64,000 nt of DNA from Deltaproteobacteria bacterium. GTDB lineage: Bacteria; Myxococcota_A; Polyangia; Haliangiales; Haliangiaceae. The stretch covers positions 1 to 64,000 of the forward strand of contig JACCTC010000343.1 in NCBI GenBank assembly GCA_013812655.1, in the 5' to 3' direction. Of the stretch, positions 44,958 to 53,843 are shown piece by piece. Under the pieces are notes generated by a model. The model had not been told where the DNA came from. It saw only the letters and a list, made by a program, of their open reading frames with translations, and searched no databases. A program made the translations under genes and the position numbers. Each line of letters opens with the position of its first letter. Within the stretch, counting starts at the first letter, position 1.

Positions 44958-46424
44958 TCAGGACCCGCAGAGCGCTGCGAGCGCGGCGACCAGACCGCGC
45001 GCGCGCTCCGGGTGCTGCCGGAACATCGGCGACGTGAACGGCGGCAGGACCCGGTTCGCCAGCGCGTGACCACGGCCGAGCTCCGCGATGCCCCACCCCC
45101 CGCCGGTGCGCTGGGCGCCGGCAAAGCCCGCCGCGATCGCGAGCGCGGCCTGCCCGATCGCGGCGAGCGGACGATCCTCGGGGAGCGACAGCTGGCCTTG
45201 AAAGCCCTGGACCAGCGACGTGCGGAGTGCGGCAGCGATGTCGACCGGCAATGCAGGCGTGGAGGACGGACGCTCGCGAGCACGCTCGCGCAGCAGCTCG
45301 AGGCCGGGCAGCAACTCGACGATCAACGGCGCCATGTCGCGATCGCCCGGATCTGCGTGCTCGACGTTCGCCAGAAAGCTCGCGAGCTCGTCGACGACCA
45401 GCTCGAGCGCGGCCAGCGCGGCGTCCCAGTCAGCGGGCGACGGTGGTGGCGGCGGGTCGGCAGCAATCGCGATCGAAGCCCGCCATGCTGCGAACGCGAC
45501 TGCCGGATCGGAGCCGAGCGGGAACGTGCGCGCTGCCGCGACGAACGAATCGCAGATCTCGAGCGCGTACGCGAGCTGCCGGAATGGCGCGCCGTCCGCC
45601 ACGACCTGTCGCAGCGCGCCCTCGAGCACGAGGAAGTGCGCGTAGTCGACCGGCGTGTCCTCGCGGACGAAGACGATCGGATGAAATAGCGTGAGCGGGC
45701 CACTGAGCCGCGTGCGGATCAGGTGCGCACTCTCGATCAATGCTGGGCCGCGGTCCTGGCTCACGAAATGACTCGCGCATTGCTGGTTGTTGTAGAGGAC
45801 CGCGGCCTCGAACGTGAGCTTCGCCGCGACCGGGTAGCTCCGACACGCGCTGGGCTTTGCGGCCTCGCCGAACCGCGCGTGCAGACCGCAGCGCTCGTCC
45901 GGCTGCAAGAACACGCACCCGCTGTCGACGCGCCGCAGATACTGCTTGTCGTCGTGGCGCACGAACAGCTCACCGTCGGGCAGGTCCGCGAAGCTCGCGC
46001 GCAGCGGCAGCGCCGAGATCGAGGCCACCTCGTCCGCCGTGATCGGACCGAGGCGGTAGCTGCGGCAACACATCCCCGAGCCCTGGCAGGCGAACCGCGT
46101 GTCCGGCAGCGTCCGCGGCTCGAGCTCGATCTCGCCCGCCCAGATCGCGCGGACCCGGTCGCGGACGCCATCGCCGATGCCGTCGATCAGCTGGAGCAGC
46201 GTGAGGCACCGGAGAGAGTCTTCGATCGTGGCGCGTACGAAGCCGGCCTCGACGAGCTCGGCGATCAACCGGGGCGGCTCGCGAGTGCCGTCGAGCTTGC
46301 GCGCGACCGCGACCCCGGTCGGCCCGAGCGTCACCGTGCGCGTGAACAGCGGATCGAGCAGCGTGCCGCCACTGCCATCGCTCGCCGCCTGCAGCTCGAG
46401 CTCGTCGCGAAGCCGGAGGGCCAC
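44958..46424 (-). CDS. YkgJ-type cysteine-cluster protein
   Basis: 488 aa from a GTG. Residues 105-215 hold the cysteine cluster: FACQGSGMCCRSYRLGPI (about 111-128), GCVFLQPDERCGLHARFGEA (about 168-187) and KPSACRSYPV (about 190-199), the CxxxxxCC...C..L......C.lH...G...KP..C..yP pattern of the YkgJ family, which probably binds a zinc or iron-sulfur centre. The N-terminal 60 residues resemble a PqqD-like domain (FTRTVTLGPTGVAVARKLDG). The C-terminal half is helical and Pro/Ala-rich. It is on the same strand as the DUF1152 gene, 18 bases upstream. Confidence 0.8.
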   Translation of the reverse strand: MALRLRDELELQAASDGSGGTLLDPLFTRTVTLGPTGVAVARKLDGTREPPRLIAELVEAGFVRATIEDSLRCLTLLQLIDGIGDGVRDRVRAIWAGEIELEPRTLPDTRFACQGSGMCCRSYRLGPITADEVASISALPLRASFADLPDGELFVRHDDKQYLRRVDSGCVFLQPDERCGLHARFGEAAKPSACRSYPVAAKLTFEAAVLYNNQQCASHFVSQDRGPALIESAHLIRTRLSGPLTLFHPIVFVREDTPVDYAHFLVLEGALRQVVADGAPFRQLAYALEICDSFVAAARTFPLGSDPAVAFAAWRASIAIAADPPPPPSPADWDAALAALELVVDELASFLANVEHADPGDRDMAPLIVELLPGLELLRERARERPSSTPALPVDIAAALRTSLVQGFQGQLSLPEDRPLAAIGQAALAIAAGFAGAQRTGGGWGIAELGRGHALANRVLPPFTSPMFRQHPERARGLVAALAALCGS

Positions 46425-46442
46425 GCCCGAGCATACGTCTGT

Positions 46443-47393
46443 TCAGATCGGGATCGCGGTCCGCTCGCGAATCGCGATGGCCTTGCGTGCGGCCTCGACG
46501 CGCGCCGCGACCTCCCAGATCGAGTCGGTCGCCCGCAGGTCCTCGAGGAACAGGTGCGTCGCGGCAACCGCCCGCGCATCGAAGAACCAGTACATGCTCG
46601 ACAGCGGCGAGAGCCAGACATGGGGTGCCGGCGCGCCGAACTCCCCGGCAAGCGCGCGCGTGATCACGCTGTGGACGTGGCTGCGCTTCTGATGCATCTG
46701 CCCCGCGAACACGTACTCGACGGCGCGGACGTAGGCGTCGACCGCGGGTGTGCCGGCCACCAGCGCGCTCGCACCCCAGTACGCGTTCACGCGCGAGAGC
46801 TCCGCGATCCGCTCGAACACTTGTGCGTGCGCGATGCCGTCGCGAAGCTCGGCGTTCATCCCGACACACGCCATCGCGACCGGTACGTCGACGGACGTGG
46901 CCGCCGCGAGCGACGCGAGATCCTCCGATGGCGTGCCGAGCGAGGTCTCGTCGCCGCGCAGCATCGCGTCGATGCCGCCATCGATCAACACGATCGCGTC
47001 GATGCGCAGGCGCTCGACCAGCGCGCGGTATGCCCGCGCGAGCGGACGCACGCCCGTCTTGTCGAAGCTCCACACGACATGCGGCGCGCCGCCGATCGTC
47101 TCGTCGAGCCACCGCGCCAACCACGCCTCCGGGCAGTACGCGCGCTCGGTCGCCGCACGCGCATCGACCGCGTACAGGTTCGGGTGCTCGGAATCCTGGC
47201 GCGCCTCGAGCCCGTTCAGGTATGCGAACGACAGGCTCGCGAGCTCGACCTCGACGCCGCGGCGTCGCAGCTCGTGCGCGAGCGGGATCGCGCCGAGCAC
47301 GTCATAACCACCACCGCACCCGGCAAGCAGGATCCGCCGCGGCGAGCCGAGCCTCTCCACCAGCGAGCAATCGAGCATCCCCGATCGTGTCAT
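46443..47393 (-). CDS. DUF1152 family protein
   Basis: 316 aa. The N-terminal Rossmann-like start is ILLAGCGGGYDVLGAIPLAH (about 21-40), the hallmark of DUF1152 proteins. A nucleotide-binding type loop GCGGGYD is followed by strands such as DAIVLIDGGIDAMLRGDETS (about 130-149) and VAMACVGMNAELRDG (about 170). An aromatic stretch (about 262-275, WLSPLSSMYWFFDARAV) ends it. The activity is not known. It lies 18 bases before the YkgJ gene; together with the phytochelatin synthase they are one run of minus-strand genes. Confidence 0.8.
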   Translation of the reverse strand: MTRSGMLDCSLVERLGSPRRILLAGCGGGYDVLGAIPLAHELRRRGVEVELASLSFAYLNGLEARQDSEHPNLYAVDARAATERAYCPEAWLARWLDETIGGAPHVVWSFDKTGVRPLARAYRALVERLRIDAIVLIDGGIDAMLRGDETSLGTPSEDLASLAAATSVDVPVAMACVGMNAELRDGIAHAQVFERIAELSRVNAYWGASALVAGTPAVDAYVRAVEYVFAGQMHQKRSHVHSVITRALAGEFGAPAPHVWLSPLSSMYWFFDARAVAATHLFLEDLRATDSIWEVAARVEAARKAIAIRERTAIPI

Positions 47394-47423
47394 TGAGACA
47401 CTAACGATGCAAGGACGAAATTG

Positions 47424-48533
47424 CTACGGCGACGCCGTTTCTGAAGGGCGCGTCTCCGCGGTGATCGTCCACAGCGCGCCGAGCTGGGCCCGCAAGCTCG
47501 CGAGCTCGGCAGCGAGCCACTCGTCGGCGCAGGCCAGTACCTCGGTGAGCTCGTCACGCAATGCGGGCGCGAGTCGATCGGCGACCGCGATCAGCAGGAG
47601 CGTGACTGCCTCGGCACGCTCGGCACCGACCGCGAGCTCGACGCGTGGGTACACGGCGAGCTTGCGGAGCGCGGACCGAGCTGCACTGAGCCCCGCCTGG
47701 TGCACGGTGCTGCTGGGGACCCGGACGCCGAGATGACCCGCGATCGGAAGCAGCGCGGTCGCGAGCTCCTCGATGCCCGCACCGGGACCGAGCTCGTCGA
47801 CCGCCGCCGACAGCCGCCGCGCAAACCCCTTGAGGTCGTCGCCCTCGCAGGTGAGCGTGAAGCCGAGCGACACGCCGTGGTCACGACGGCGCAGCGTGAT
47901 CCAGCCGCGTGACTTGCCGGTCACCGGATCGATCGCGCGCATCGCCTGCCAGACGCGCTCGGCGGAGATCCAGTGAGGCGGGTACTTGAACCGCGCGACG
48001 TCGAGCAGGAGGACCAGGTCGCGCGCTGCGTGGTAGCCCCCGATCGGCGAGAAGTGGCCACTGCCCGACTGTGCGAGACTGGCTCGATCGTACGAGGCGA
48101 TCACGACCACCTCCCCACGGGCCGCCGCACTCAGCGCCGCACGCCATGCCACGAGATCGCCGGCGTCCGTGCGGACCAGCTCGGCCGCCGCGCCGTTACA
48201 GCGAGCGAGACACGTGACCTCGTCGAGATCGAGGCCGCGTCGACGGACCTCCTCGAGGGAGACGCAGCAGTCGAGCAGGTCCTCGGAGAACCAGCGCCAC
48301 GGTCCTTTCCACAACCGCCCTGGATCGATGGCGAGTGCATTGAGCGCGACCACCAGCGACCCGAGCCCACAGAAGGCAGGTTCCGCTTGCGTGTGAAACT
48401 GCTCGGCGAGCCGGAAGTAGCCATCGAGACCGCCGGCGGCAAGCGCCTCGGCAAACAACTGTCGACCTTCAGGAGATGAGAACGCGATGGCATCTGCCGG
48501 AAGCGGTCGTCGGTAGAGGGTCTCGGTCGGCAT
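47424..48533 (-). CDS. Phytochelatin synthase family protein, long form
   Basis: 369 aa. The N-terminal papain-like domain (about 35-220) carries AEPAFCGLGSLVVALNALAI with the nucleophile Cys (about 54), then WKGPWRWFSEDLLDCC. CLARCNGA, GHFSPIGGYHAARD with the catalytic His and VLLLDVARFKYPPHWI with the Asp complete the triad. It transfers gamma-Glu-Cys from glutathione to another glutathione, making metal-chelating peptides, or acts as a glutathione hydrolase as short bacterial forms do. A helical C-terminal extension (about 225-369) is longer than in typical bacterial homologues and recalls the eukaryotic architecture. Cytosolic. Confidence 0.88.
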   Translation of the reverse strand: MPTETLYRRPLPADAIAFSSPEGRQLFAEALAAGGLDGYFRLAEQFHTQAEPAFCGLGSLVVALNALAIDPGRLWKGPWRWFSEDLLDCCVSLEEVRRRGLDLDEVTCLARCNGAAAELVRTDAGDLVAWRAALSAAARGEVVVIASYDRASLAQSGSGHFSPIGGYHAARDLVLLLDVARFKYPPHWISAERVWQAMRAIDPVTGKSRGWITLRRRDHGVSLGFTLTCEGDDLKGFARRLSAAVDELGPGAGIEELATALLPIAGHLGVRVPSSTVHQAGLSAARSALRKLAVYPRVELAVGAERAEAVTLLLIAVADRLAPALRDELTEVLACADEWLAAELASLRAQLGALWTITAETRPSETASP

Positions 48534-48611
48534 CCAAAGATTGCATACCGCGGTCGGTTCCTTCGCGGGAGCTCGTGGCGAATCAGCGAGGCGAGCAAGT
48601 ACTCTCGCGAC

Positions 48612-49145
48612 ATGCGATCGCTCGCCTTGTTTGCCCTGGCTGCTTGCTCGTCGCCGGCGTCGCCACCCGCGCAACCGGTGATGCCGCCCGCGGCTCCGGC
48701 CGATGCGGCTGTCGCGCGCGTCGCGATCGATGCGCAGCCCGACGTCTCGCTCACCGCGCCTGCGCACGCGTTTCGCTTCACGAGCGCGATGCGCACCGAG
48801 ACCTGGACCCTGTGGTTCGAGTCGGGTGTCGCGATGTTGAACGTGCAGCCGGCGAGTGGCGCATTGACCACGTATCGAGGCACCGCGACCGAGAGTGCGA
48901 GCGTGGTGATCGAGGTGGCGAGTCCGACCGCGAAACTGAAGCTCGACTGCAAGCGCGCGACGCGCGAGCTCGAGCCGGCATGCGATGCCGCGGCGGCGAA
49001 GTCGAAGAAGAAGCCGGCAAAGGTCCGGGTCGACGCGCTCGATTGCTTTCACGCAGACTTCAAGGAGCCCATGCCGTTCGGCCCCCTGCCCGGGATCGAG
49101 TACGTCGCCGACGGTGCATGCGCGGGCTATCGCGTCATGAGGTGA
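48612..49145 (+). CDS. Lipoprotein of unknown function
   Basis: 177 aa. The signal MRSLALFALAAC ends in a lipobox Cys at 12, followed by a Pro/Ala-rich linker (SPASPPAQPVMPPAAPADAA). The mature domain (about 50-177) has beta-rich segments AHAFRFTSAMRTETWTLWFE and GVAMLNVQPASGALTTYRGT, and three Cys (KLDCKRATR, EPACDAAA, DCFHADF) that may form disulfides, plus DGACAG near the end. No family is recognised. It diverges from the phytochelatin synthase gene across 78 bases. Confidence 0.6.
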   Translation: MRSLALFALAACSSPASPPAQPVMPPAAPADAAVARVAIDAQPDVSLTAPAHAFRFTSAMRTETWTLWFESGVAMLNVQPASGALTTYRGTATESASVVIEVASPTAKLKLDCKRATRELEPACDAAAAKSKKKPAKVRVDALDCFHADFKEPMPFGPLPGIEYVADGACAGYRVMR

Positions 49146-49160
49146 TCTCGGCGTCGGTCT

Positions 49161-49664
49161 CGGCTTCAGAGGCGTGCAGTTCAGCTTCGCGCCGGAATGC
49201 TCGACCTCGTCCTCTGCGAGATCGAACCGCCGGAAGGCATGCGGCGCGGGCTCCAGACAACGGTCGTCGACCGGACGCAGCTGGTCGCGATCGCGCCACC
49301 TGCGGTTCAACCTGCAGCCGACTGGAAGAACGTCGGGTTCGCTCACTATCGACCATCGTCCGCATACCGATGGGAAGTCTCCACGTTCCTCGATGCGCAT
49401 GGACTGCAACCGCGAATCGTTGCCGAATCCGACGATTCACTCTTTCTGGTCGAGGTCTCGGTTCGCTCTCCCTGCGTCGCGATCGTTCCAAGGTCGGCCG
49501 CCAAGGAGGCTCTTCTGGATGGTCGCGTCCGGGTGATCGCCGAGCTCGAGTCGGGAGGCGTAGCCGTTCATGCCCTCTACCAGGACAACATTGCTGCTGG
49601 TCTCACGCGCAGCGCCGTCGAGATCCTGGTGCGTGCGCACTCCGAGCCCGCCGCGGTCGTGTAA
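49161..49664 (+). pseudogene. Truncated LysR-type regulator (effector domain only)
   Basis: From about 49161 the frame reads RLQRRAVQLRAGMLDLVLCE and continues ADWKNVGFAHY, LFLVEVSVRSPCVAIVPRSA and GVAVHALYQDNIAAGLTRSAV. These correspond to the second half of a LysR substrate-binding domain. The winged-helix DNA-binding part and the first half of the effector domain are absent. The first in-frame ATG is inside the domain (49197). It is therefore a 5'-deleted remnant, or possibly a fused or re-started fragment with no regulator function. Confidence 0.6.
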
Positions 49665-49755
49665 CGCCCCCGCTTTCGCTGCCCAGTCGGCGATGGACTG
49701 CACGAAACGGGGTGCACTCGTCGCACCGCGACGCCCGGTCGGGCACAATGAGCTC

Positions 49756-50715
49756 GTGCGTCCGGCCCTGCTGCTCCTCGCGCTTGCCGCGTGCTACAGC
49801 CCCACCCCCGAGGGGGTCTGCACGGTCGCGTGCACGACCGCGTGCCCCGGTGAGCTGGTGTGCGGCGGCGACGGGCTGTGCCGCGCGACCGACGACCTCG
49901 ATTGCGTGCTGCGTGCCGAGGCTGGCGTCGACGTCGGATCGCCCGACGCGCCGCGGGTCCAGTTCGGGTTGGTCACCCGCGTCGATGCGATCTCGTCGGG
50001 CGACACCGATGATGACCCGACCGTCTCGCCGAATGGTCTCGAGATGTACTTCAACTCCGTGCGTACGGGTTCCGCGAGTGGCGATATCTATCGCTCGACA
50101 CGGCCCGCTCCGGGGCAGCTCTGGAGCACGCCCTTGCTCGTCAGTGCGTTGAACTCCGCAGCGTACGAAAACACTCCGCGGCTGAGCTTCGATGGGCTCG
50201 TGATGCACATCGGGGTTGCGGACGAGATTTTGATGTCCACGCGGCAGCTGGTCTCGAGCACGGCGTGGACCACGCCGATGCCTGTCGGCGCGCTGAGCTC
50301 GATGGAGCCCGACGCCGAGGCTTCGATGACCCGCGATCAGCTTTCGATCTACTTCGCCTCGAATCGATCCGGCAACTACGACATCTACGTCGCCACGCGC
50401 GAGTCGCCGGGATCCGACTGGGGTCCCGTCACCGCGGTCCCCGGCCTCAACTCGGCCTTCGACGACGAGTCCCCGTTCACGACGGACGGGCTGACGATGT
50501 ACTTCAGCTCGCGCCGCACGCACACGCTCGCGAGCTCGAACCTGTGGATGGCGACGCGACCGACAGTTACCGACGCCTTCGGTCCGGCAGTTCCCCTCGA
50601 CGAGCTCAACACGGATGGCGCCGAGGAGGACCCGTGGCTGAGCGAGGATGGCAGCACGATCTGGTTCGCGAGCAGTCGCCTCACCTCCTTCGACATCTTC
50701 ACCGCGACACGCTGA
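49756..50715 (+). CDS. Lipoprotein with TolB/PD40-like beta-propeller repeats
   Basis: 319 aa from GTG 49756, the only codon that gives a good signal (VRPALLLLALAACYS, lipobox Cys at 13). A short Cys-rich part (about 20-55: CTVACTTACPGELVCGGDGL) is followed by repeats of the PD40 type. The repeats include PTVSPNGLEMYFNSVRTGSA, DQLSIYFASNRSGNYDIYVA, DGLTMYFSSRRTHTLASSNL and SEDGSTIWFASSRLTSFDIF. They are propeller blades as in TolB, found in many Myxococcota lipoproteins. It probably binds proteins at the cell surface; the target is unknown. Confidence 0.75.
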   Translation: MRPALLLLALAACYSPTPEGVCTVACTTACPGELVCGGDGLCRATDDLDCVLRAEAGVDVGSPDAPRVQFGLVTRVDAISSGDTDDDPTVSPNGLEMYFNSVRTGSASGDIYRSTRPAPGQLWSTPLLVSALNSAAYENTPRLSFDGLVMHIGVADEILMSTRQLVSSTAWTTPMPVGALSSMEPDAEASMTRDQLSIYFASNRSGNYDIYVATRESPGSDWGPVTAVPGLNSAFDDESPFTTDGLTMYFSSRRTHTLASSNLWMATRPTVTDAFGPAVPLDELNTDGAEEDPWLSEDGSTIWFASSRLTSFDIFTATR

Positions 50716-50865
50716 CCCTCGCGGGTGCCACCAGTCTGCAAGGGAACCACCGACCTCGGTGCGCACTTGCTCATGCAACAGCGTGACCAGCGGCCTCCCC
50801 TGCCCTCGTCCATTGCCTGCCCGCGCTCACTATGCAGACCGCTGGCGCACGGGTACCCATCGTAG

Positions 50866-51318
50866 GTGAAAGCTCGAAGCCTGATGATCGCGGGCGTGGT
50901 GACGGCGACCGTCATCGGCGCGGCGACGGGCCTCGCGCTCTTCACGTTCGTCTACGCCGGCGGCGCTTCCTACCTCGGCAACGATCCGGCGGCATGCGCG
51001 AACTGCCACGTGATGGACGAGCACTACAACGCGTGGCGCAAGTCGAGCCACCACGCGGTCGCCGTCTGCAACGACTGTCATGCGCCACCTGGTGGGCTGT
51101 CGAAATACTGGGTCAAGGCGGTCAATGGCTACAACCATTCGCGCGCCTTCACGACGGGCAACTTCGTCGAGCCGATCCGCATCACCTCGCGCAACCGCGA
51201 GGTCACCGAGGCGCAGTGTCGCCGGTGCCACCAGGATCTCGTCGCGACCATGGGCCATGTCGCTGACCTGTCGTGCATCCGTTGCCACGACTCCGTGGGC
51301 CATCGCGTGAGGGAGTGA
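50866..51318 (+). CDS. nrfH: Cytochrome c nitrite reductase, NrfH-type membrane subunit
   Basis: 150 aa from a GTG. One N-terminal membrane anchor (about 8-30, IAGVVTATVIGAATGLALF) is followed by four CxxCH heme sites: CANCH (about 44), CNDCH (about 68), CRRCH (about 118) and CIRCH (about 137). It takes electrons from the quinol pool to the NrfA catalytic subunit. The next gene, nrfA, starts four bases after its stop, so they are co-expressed. The order nrfH then nrfA is usual. Confidence 0.93.
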   Translation: MKARSLMIAGVVTATVIGAATGLALFTFVYAGGASYLGNDPAACANCHVMDEHYNAWRKSSHHAVAVCNDCHAPPGGLSKYWVKAVNGYNHSRAFTTGNFVEPIRITSRNREVTEAQCRRCHQDLVATMGHVADLSCIRCHDSVGHRVRE

Positions 51319-51322
51319 GCTG

Positions 51323-52867
51323 ATGACCGAGCCTGCGGACCCGAAATCGTCCTCGGAACCGCGGCCGCGCGGTCGCCGTGCGGTGCTCTTGATCGGAGCT
51401 GCTGCCGTCGCCGGCGCGCTCGCCGCCGCCGCCGTCGCGGCCTTGCTCGTCAACATCTCCAACCGAAAGCACGAGGCACAGAATCCGTACTTTCGGGTCG
51501 TCGAGCTGACCGACGAGACGGTGGATCCGGCGGTGTGGGGCAAGAACTTCCCGCTCCAGTACGACGGCTACAAGCGCACGGTCGATCAGGTCCGCACGCG
51601 CTATGGCGGAAGCGAGGCAGTCCCGAGGACTCCGACCCAGGCTGACCCTCGGTCGATCGTCGCGCAGTCACGCCTCGAGGAGGATCCACGGCTCAAGGCG
51701 ATCTGGGACGGCTACGCATTCTCGAAGGACTTCCGCGAGGAACGCGGCCACGCGTACATGCTGGCCGACCAGGAGTTCACCGAACGCCAGCAGGTGACCA
51801 AGCAGCCTGGCACGTGTCTGCACTGCCACGGCTCGATGTACACGGTCTACAAGAAGGCCGGCGGCGGCGACTTGATCGCCGGGTTCGAGAAGGTCAATCC
51901 ACTGCCGTTCGCCGAGGCGCGCAAGCTCGTGGAGCATCCGATCGCGTGCATCGACTGCCACGATCCCAAGACGATGGAGCTGCGCGTGACCCGGCCCGGC
52001 TTCATCGAGGGCATCCGAGCGGTCAAGGCGAAGCAAGGCATCGCCGACTACGACGTCAACCGCGACGCGACTCACCAGGAGAAGCGCTCGTTCGTCTGCG
52101 GCCAGTGTCACGTCGAGTACTACTTCAAGGGGCCGACGAAGCGGCTCACCTACCCGTGGCTCGAGGGCCTCACCGTCGACGCGATCTACGCGTACTACAC
52201 CGAGGTCGGCCACGTCGACTGGACGCATCCACGCACCGGCACCAAGATGCTGAAGGCGCAGCACCCGGAGTTCGAGCTGTGGAACCAGGGTGTGCACGCT
52301 CGGTCTGGCGTCGCATGCGCTGACTGCCACATGCCGTACATGCGGGTCGGCGCGGTGAAGATCAGCGACCACCACGTCCGCAGTCCGCTGCTAAACATCA
52401 ACCGGGCCTGTCAGCCTTGCCACAAGTTCGGCGAGGAGGAGCTGCGCGCCCGCGTCAGTGTGGACCAGGATCGAACGTTCGCGCTCCGCAACCGAGCGAT
52501 GGACGCGGTGGTCGCGCTGATCGATGATCTCGCAGACGCGGTCGCCGCTGGCAGGACCGACGCGGAGCTGGCCACCGCGCGCGAGCTCCACCGCCAGTCA
52601 CAGTTCTTCCTCGATTTCATCGAAGCCGAGAACAGCATGGGCTTCCACGCGCCCGGCGAGGCTGCGCGCATCCTTGCGACCACGATCGATCTCGCACGTC
52701 AGGGCCAGCTCGCAGTGCGCGGCACGCTGCCCGCCGCATCACGCCCTCCCGCCGCAGCCCCCCCCGCGGGTGACTCGACTGGCACATCGCCGGGCAGCGC
52801 GGTGGCTCCGACGGGTGCAGGATCTGCGGCATCCGGCTCGGGCCCGGGTTCATCCCGTACTCGATGA
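51323..52867 (+). CDS. nrfA: Ammonia-forming cytochrome c nitrite reductase
   Basis: 514 aa. A hydrophobic N-terminal anchor lies at about 15-40. The five heme sites are CLHCH (about 165), CIDCH (about 209), CGQCH in CGQCHVEYYFKGPTKRL (about 259), CADCHMPYMRVG (about 332) and CQPCH (about 362). Heme 1 is the active site, which in most enzymes is CxxCK; here it is CLHCH, the alternative seen in some NrfA clades. The active-site Arg/Tyr/His region is recognisable. It reduces nitrite to ammonium with six electrons in anaerobic respiration. The last 60 residues are a Pro/Ala/Gly/Ser-rich tail. Confidence 0.93.
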   Translation: MTEPADPKSSSEPRPRGRRAVLLIGAAAVAGALAAAAVAALLVNISNRKHEAQNPYFRVVELTDETVDPAVWGKNFPLQYDGYKRTVDQVRTRYGGSEAVPRTPTQADPRSIVAQSRLEEDPRLKAIWDGYAFSKDFREERGHAYMLADQEFTERQQVTKQPGTCLHCHGSMYTVYKKAGGGDLIAGFEKVNPLPFAEARKLVEHPIACIDCHDPKTMELRVTRPGFIEGIRAVKAKQGIADYDVNRDATHQEKRSFVCGQCHVEYYFKGPTKRLTYPWLEGLTVDAIYAYYTEVGHVDWTHPRTGTKMLKAQHPEFELWNQGVHARSGVACADCHMPYMRVGAVKISDHHVRSPLLNINRACQPCHKFGEEELRARVSVDQDRTFALRNRAMDAVVALIDDLADAVAAGRTDAELATARELHRQSQFFLDFIEAENSMGFHAPGEAARILATTIDLARQGQLAVRGTLPAASRPPAAAPPAGDSTGTSPGSAVAPTGAGSAASGSGPGSSRTR

Positions 52868-53019
52868 ACCTGCACACGCCGACCCCGACGTAGCGTAGCT
52901 CTTCGTGATGCCCAGCGTCCTGGCTCTCATCAGCAAGAGTGGCGGCCGGCGCGTGGTGCACTCGACGCACACGAACGACGACGCGCGTCTCGCACCGGCC
53001 GCGTTGCTCGGCGAGCTCG

Positions 53020-53376
53020 TTACTCGGTCAGCTCCGCGACCAGTCCCTTGATCGGACCTGGGCACTGCCGTGCCGCCGGCCCCATCACCTTATCGAGCTC
53101 GCTCCGCCGCGCGGCGATCGCTGCCTTCATCGTCTCGTGCGACTCGGGATGATCCTTTTTCCACGCGCGCGCCGCGGCGACCTTCTGCGACCCATTCAAC
53201 GAGCGTAGGTCTCCCGAGATCATGTTGCAGTTGATGCCGCCGTCTCTGAAGATCTCGATCACGCGCTCCACCACGTCGACAACCACCTGCTCGTAGTCCT
53301 GTGGGGTGTGGATCGTGGTCGCGGCTTGCCTGCCACCGCACGCAACCAGGCAAACGATCAGCCATGCACGGTTCAT
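53020..53376 (-). CDS. Small lipoprotein of unknown function
   Basis: 118 aa. The signal MNRAWLIVCLVAC has a lipobox Cys at 13. The mature part is helical with charged faces (QDYEQVVVDVVERVIEIFRD, then KVAAARAWKKDHPESHETMK). One Cys is in GINCNMISGD and another in AARQCPGP, possibly a disulfide. It resembles small periplasmic helical domains without a known name. There are no operon partners; the convergent nrfA gene ends 150 bases away. Confidence 0.6.
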   Translation of the reverse strand: MNRAWLIVCLVACGGRQAATTIHTPQDYEQVVVDVVERVIEIFRDGGINCNMISGDLRSLNGSQKVAAARAWKKDHPESHETMKAAIAARRSELDKVMGPAARQCPGPIKGLVAELTE

Positions 53377-53843
53377 CGCGGCAGTTTGCCGCGTCAGGCA
53401 GTGTTCGGGTGGGCCGCAGACCACGAATGCACCGCGGCGCGAAGGTGACGGACCAAGCGGACCTGAGGCGCCGAACACGAGTGCGCCGCCGTGCTTGATG
53501 CCCTGCGAGTGGCGAGTGGCGATCCGGCGCGCTCATCGGCGCGGTGCGCGCTCAGGCCGCAACTCGCACGATGCTCTGACTTCGCGCGACCGCCGAGCAG
53601 CTGCGCGTGCGTCCGTGTTCCGCGTGGCGGGCCACCCCGCGCGTACAGCGTAAGCGTCGTCACGCGCAAACCAGCGTCGAGGATGACGCTCTGACCGCAA
53701 CAGTCGGCACCAGCCCGCAAGTAACGTACCTGCCCGTCCCGGCCCAGCCGAACACAAGGTCACGCGTGTGACATGGGCGCCCTTGTGGCTGACGGCATGC
53801 CGAGTGCACGAGTCCGTGTGTCGGATGCGGCAGACGAGGCCAA
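53377..53843. other. 467-base spacer between divergent genes
   Basis: No supportable gene: the open frames here are Arg/Ala-rich shadows. Near the right end, TGGCTGACGGCATGCC (53787-53802) has GG and GC at sigma-54 spacing, but several other positions differ from the consensus. I mention it only as a weak candidate promoter for the DUF421 gene. I see no repeats or RNA structure. Confidence 0.4.

Noticed and set aside
48476-50152. A 558-codon plus-strand open frame covering several small genes
   Set aside because: It runs in another frame over the 48612 lipoprotein, the LysR fragment and the PD40 lipoprotein, which have signals or motifs; its own translation is Arg-rich and featureless.
53787-53802. 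TGGCTGACGGCATGCC as a sigma-54 promoter for the DUF421 gene
   Set aside because: The GG and GC spacing is right, but four of the consensus bases differ and the start codon lies far away, so it is mentioned only as weak.
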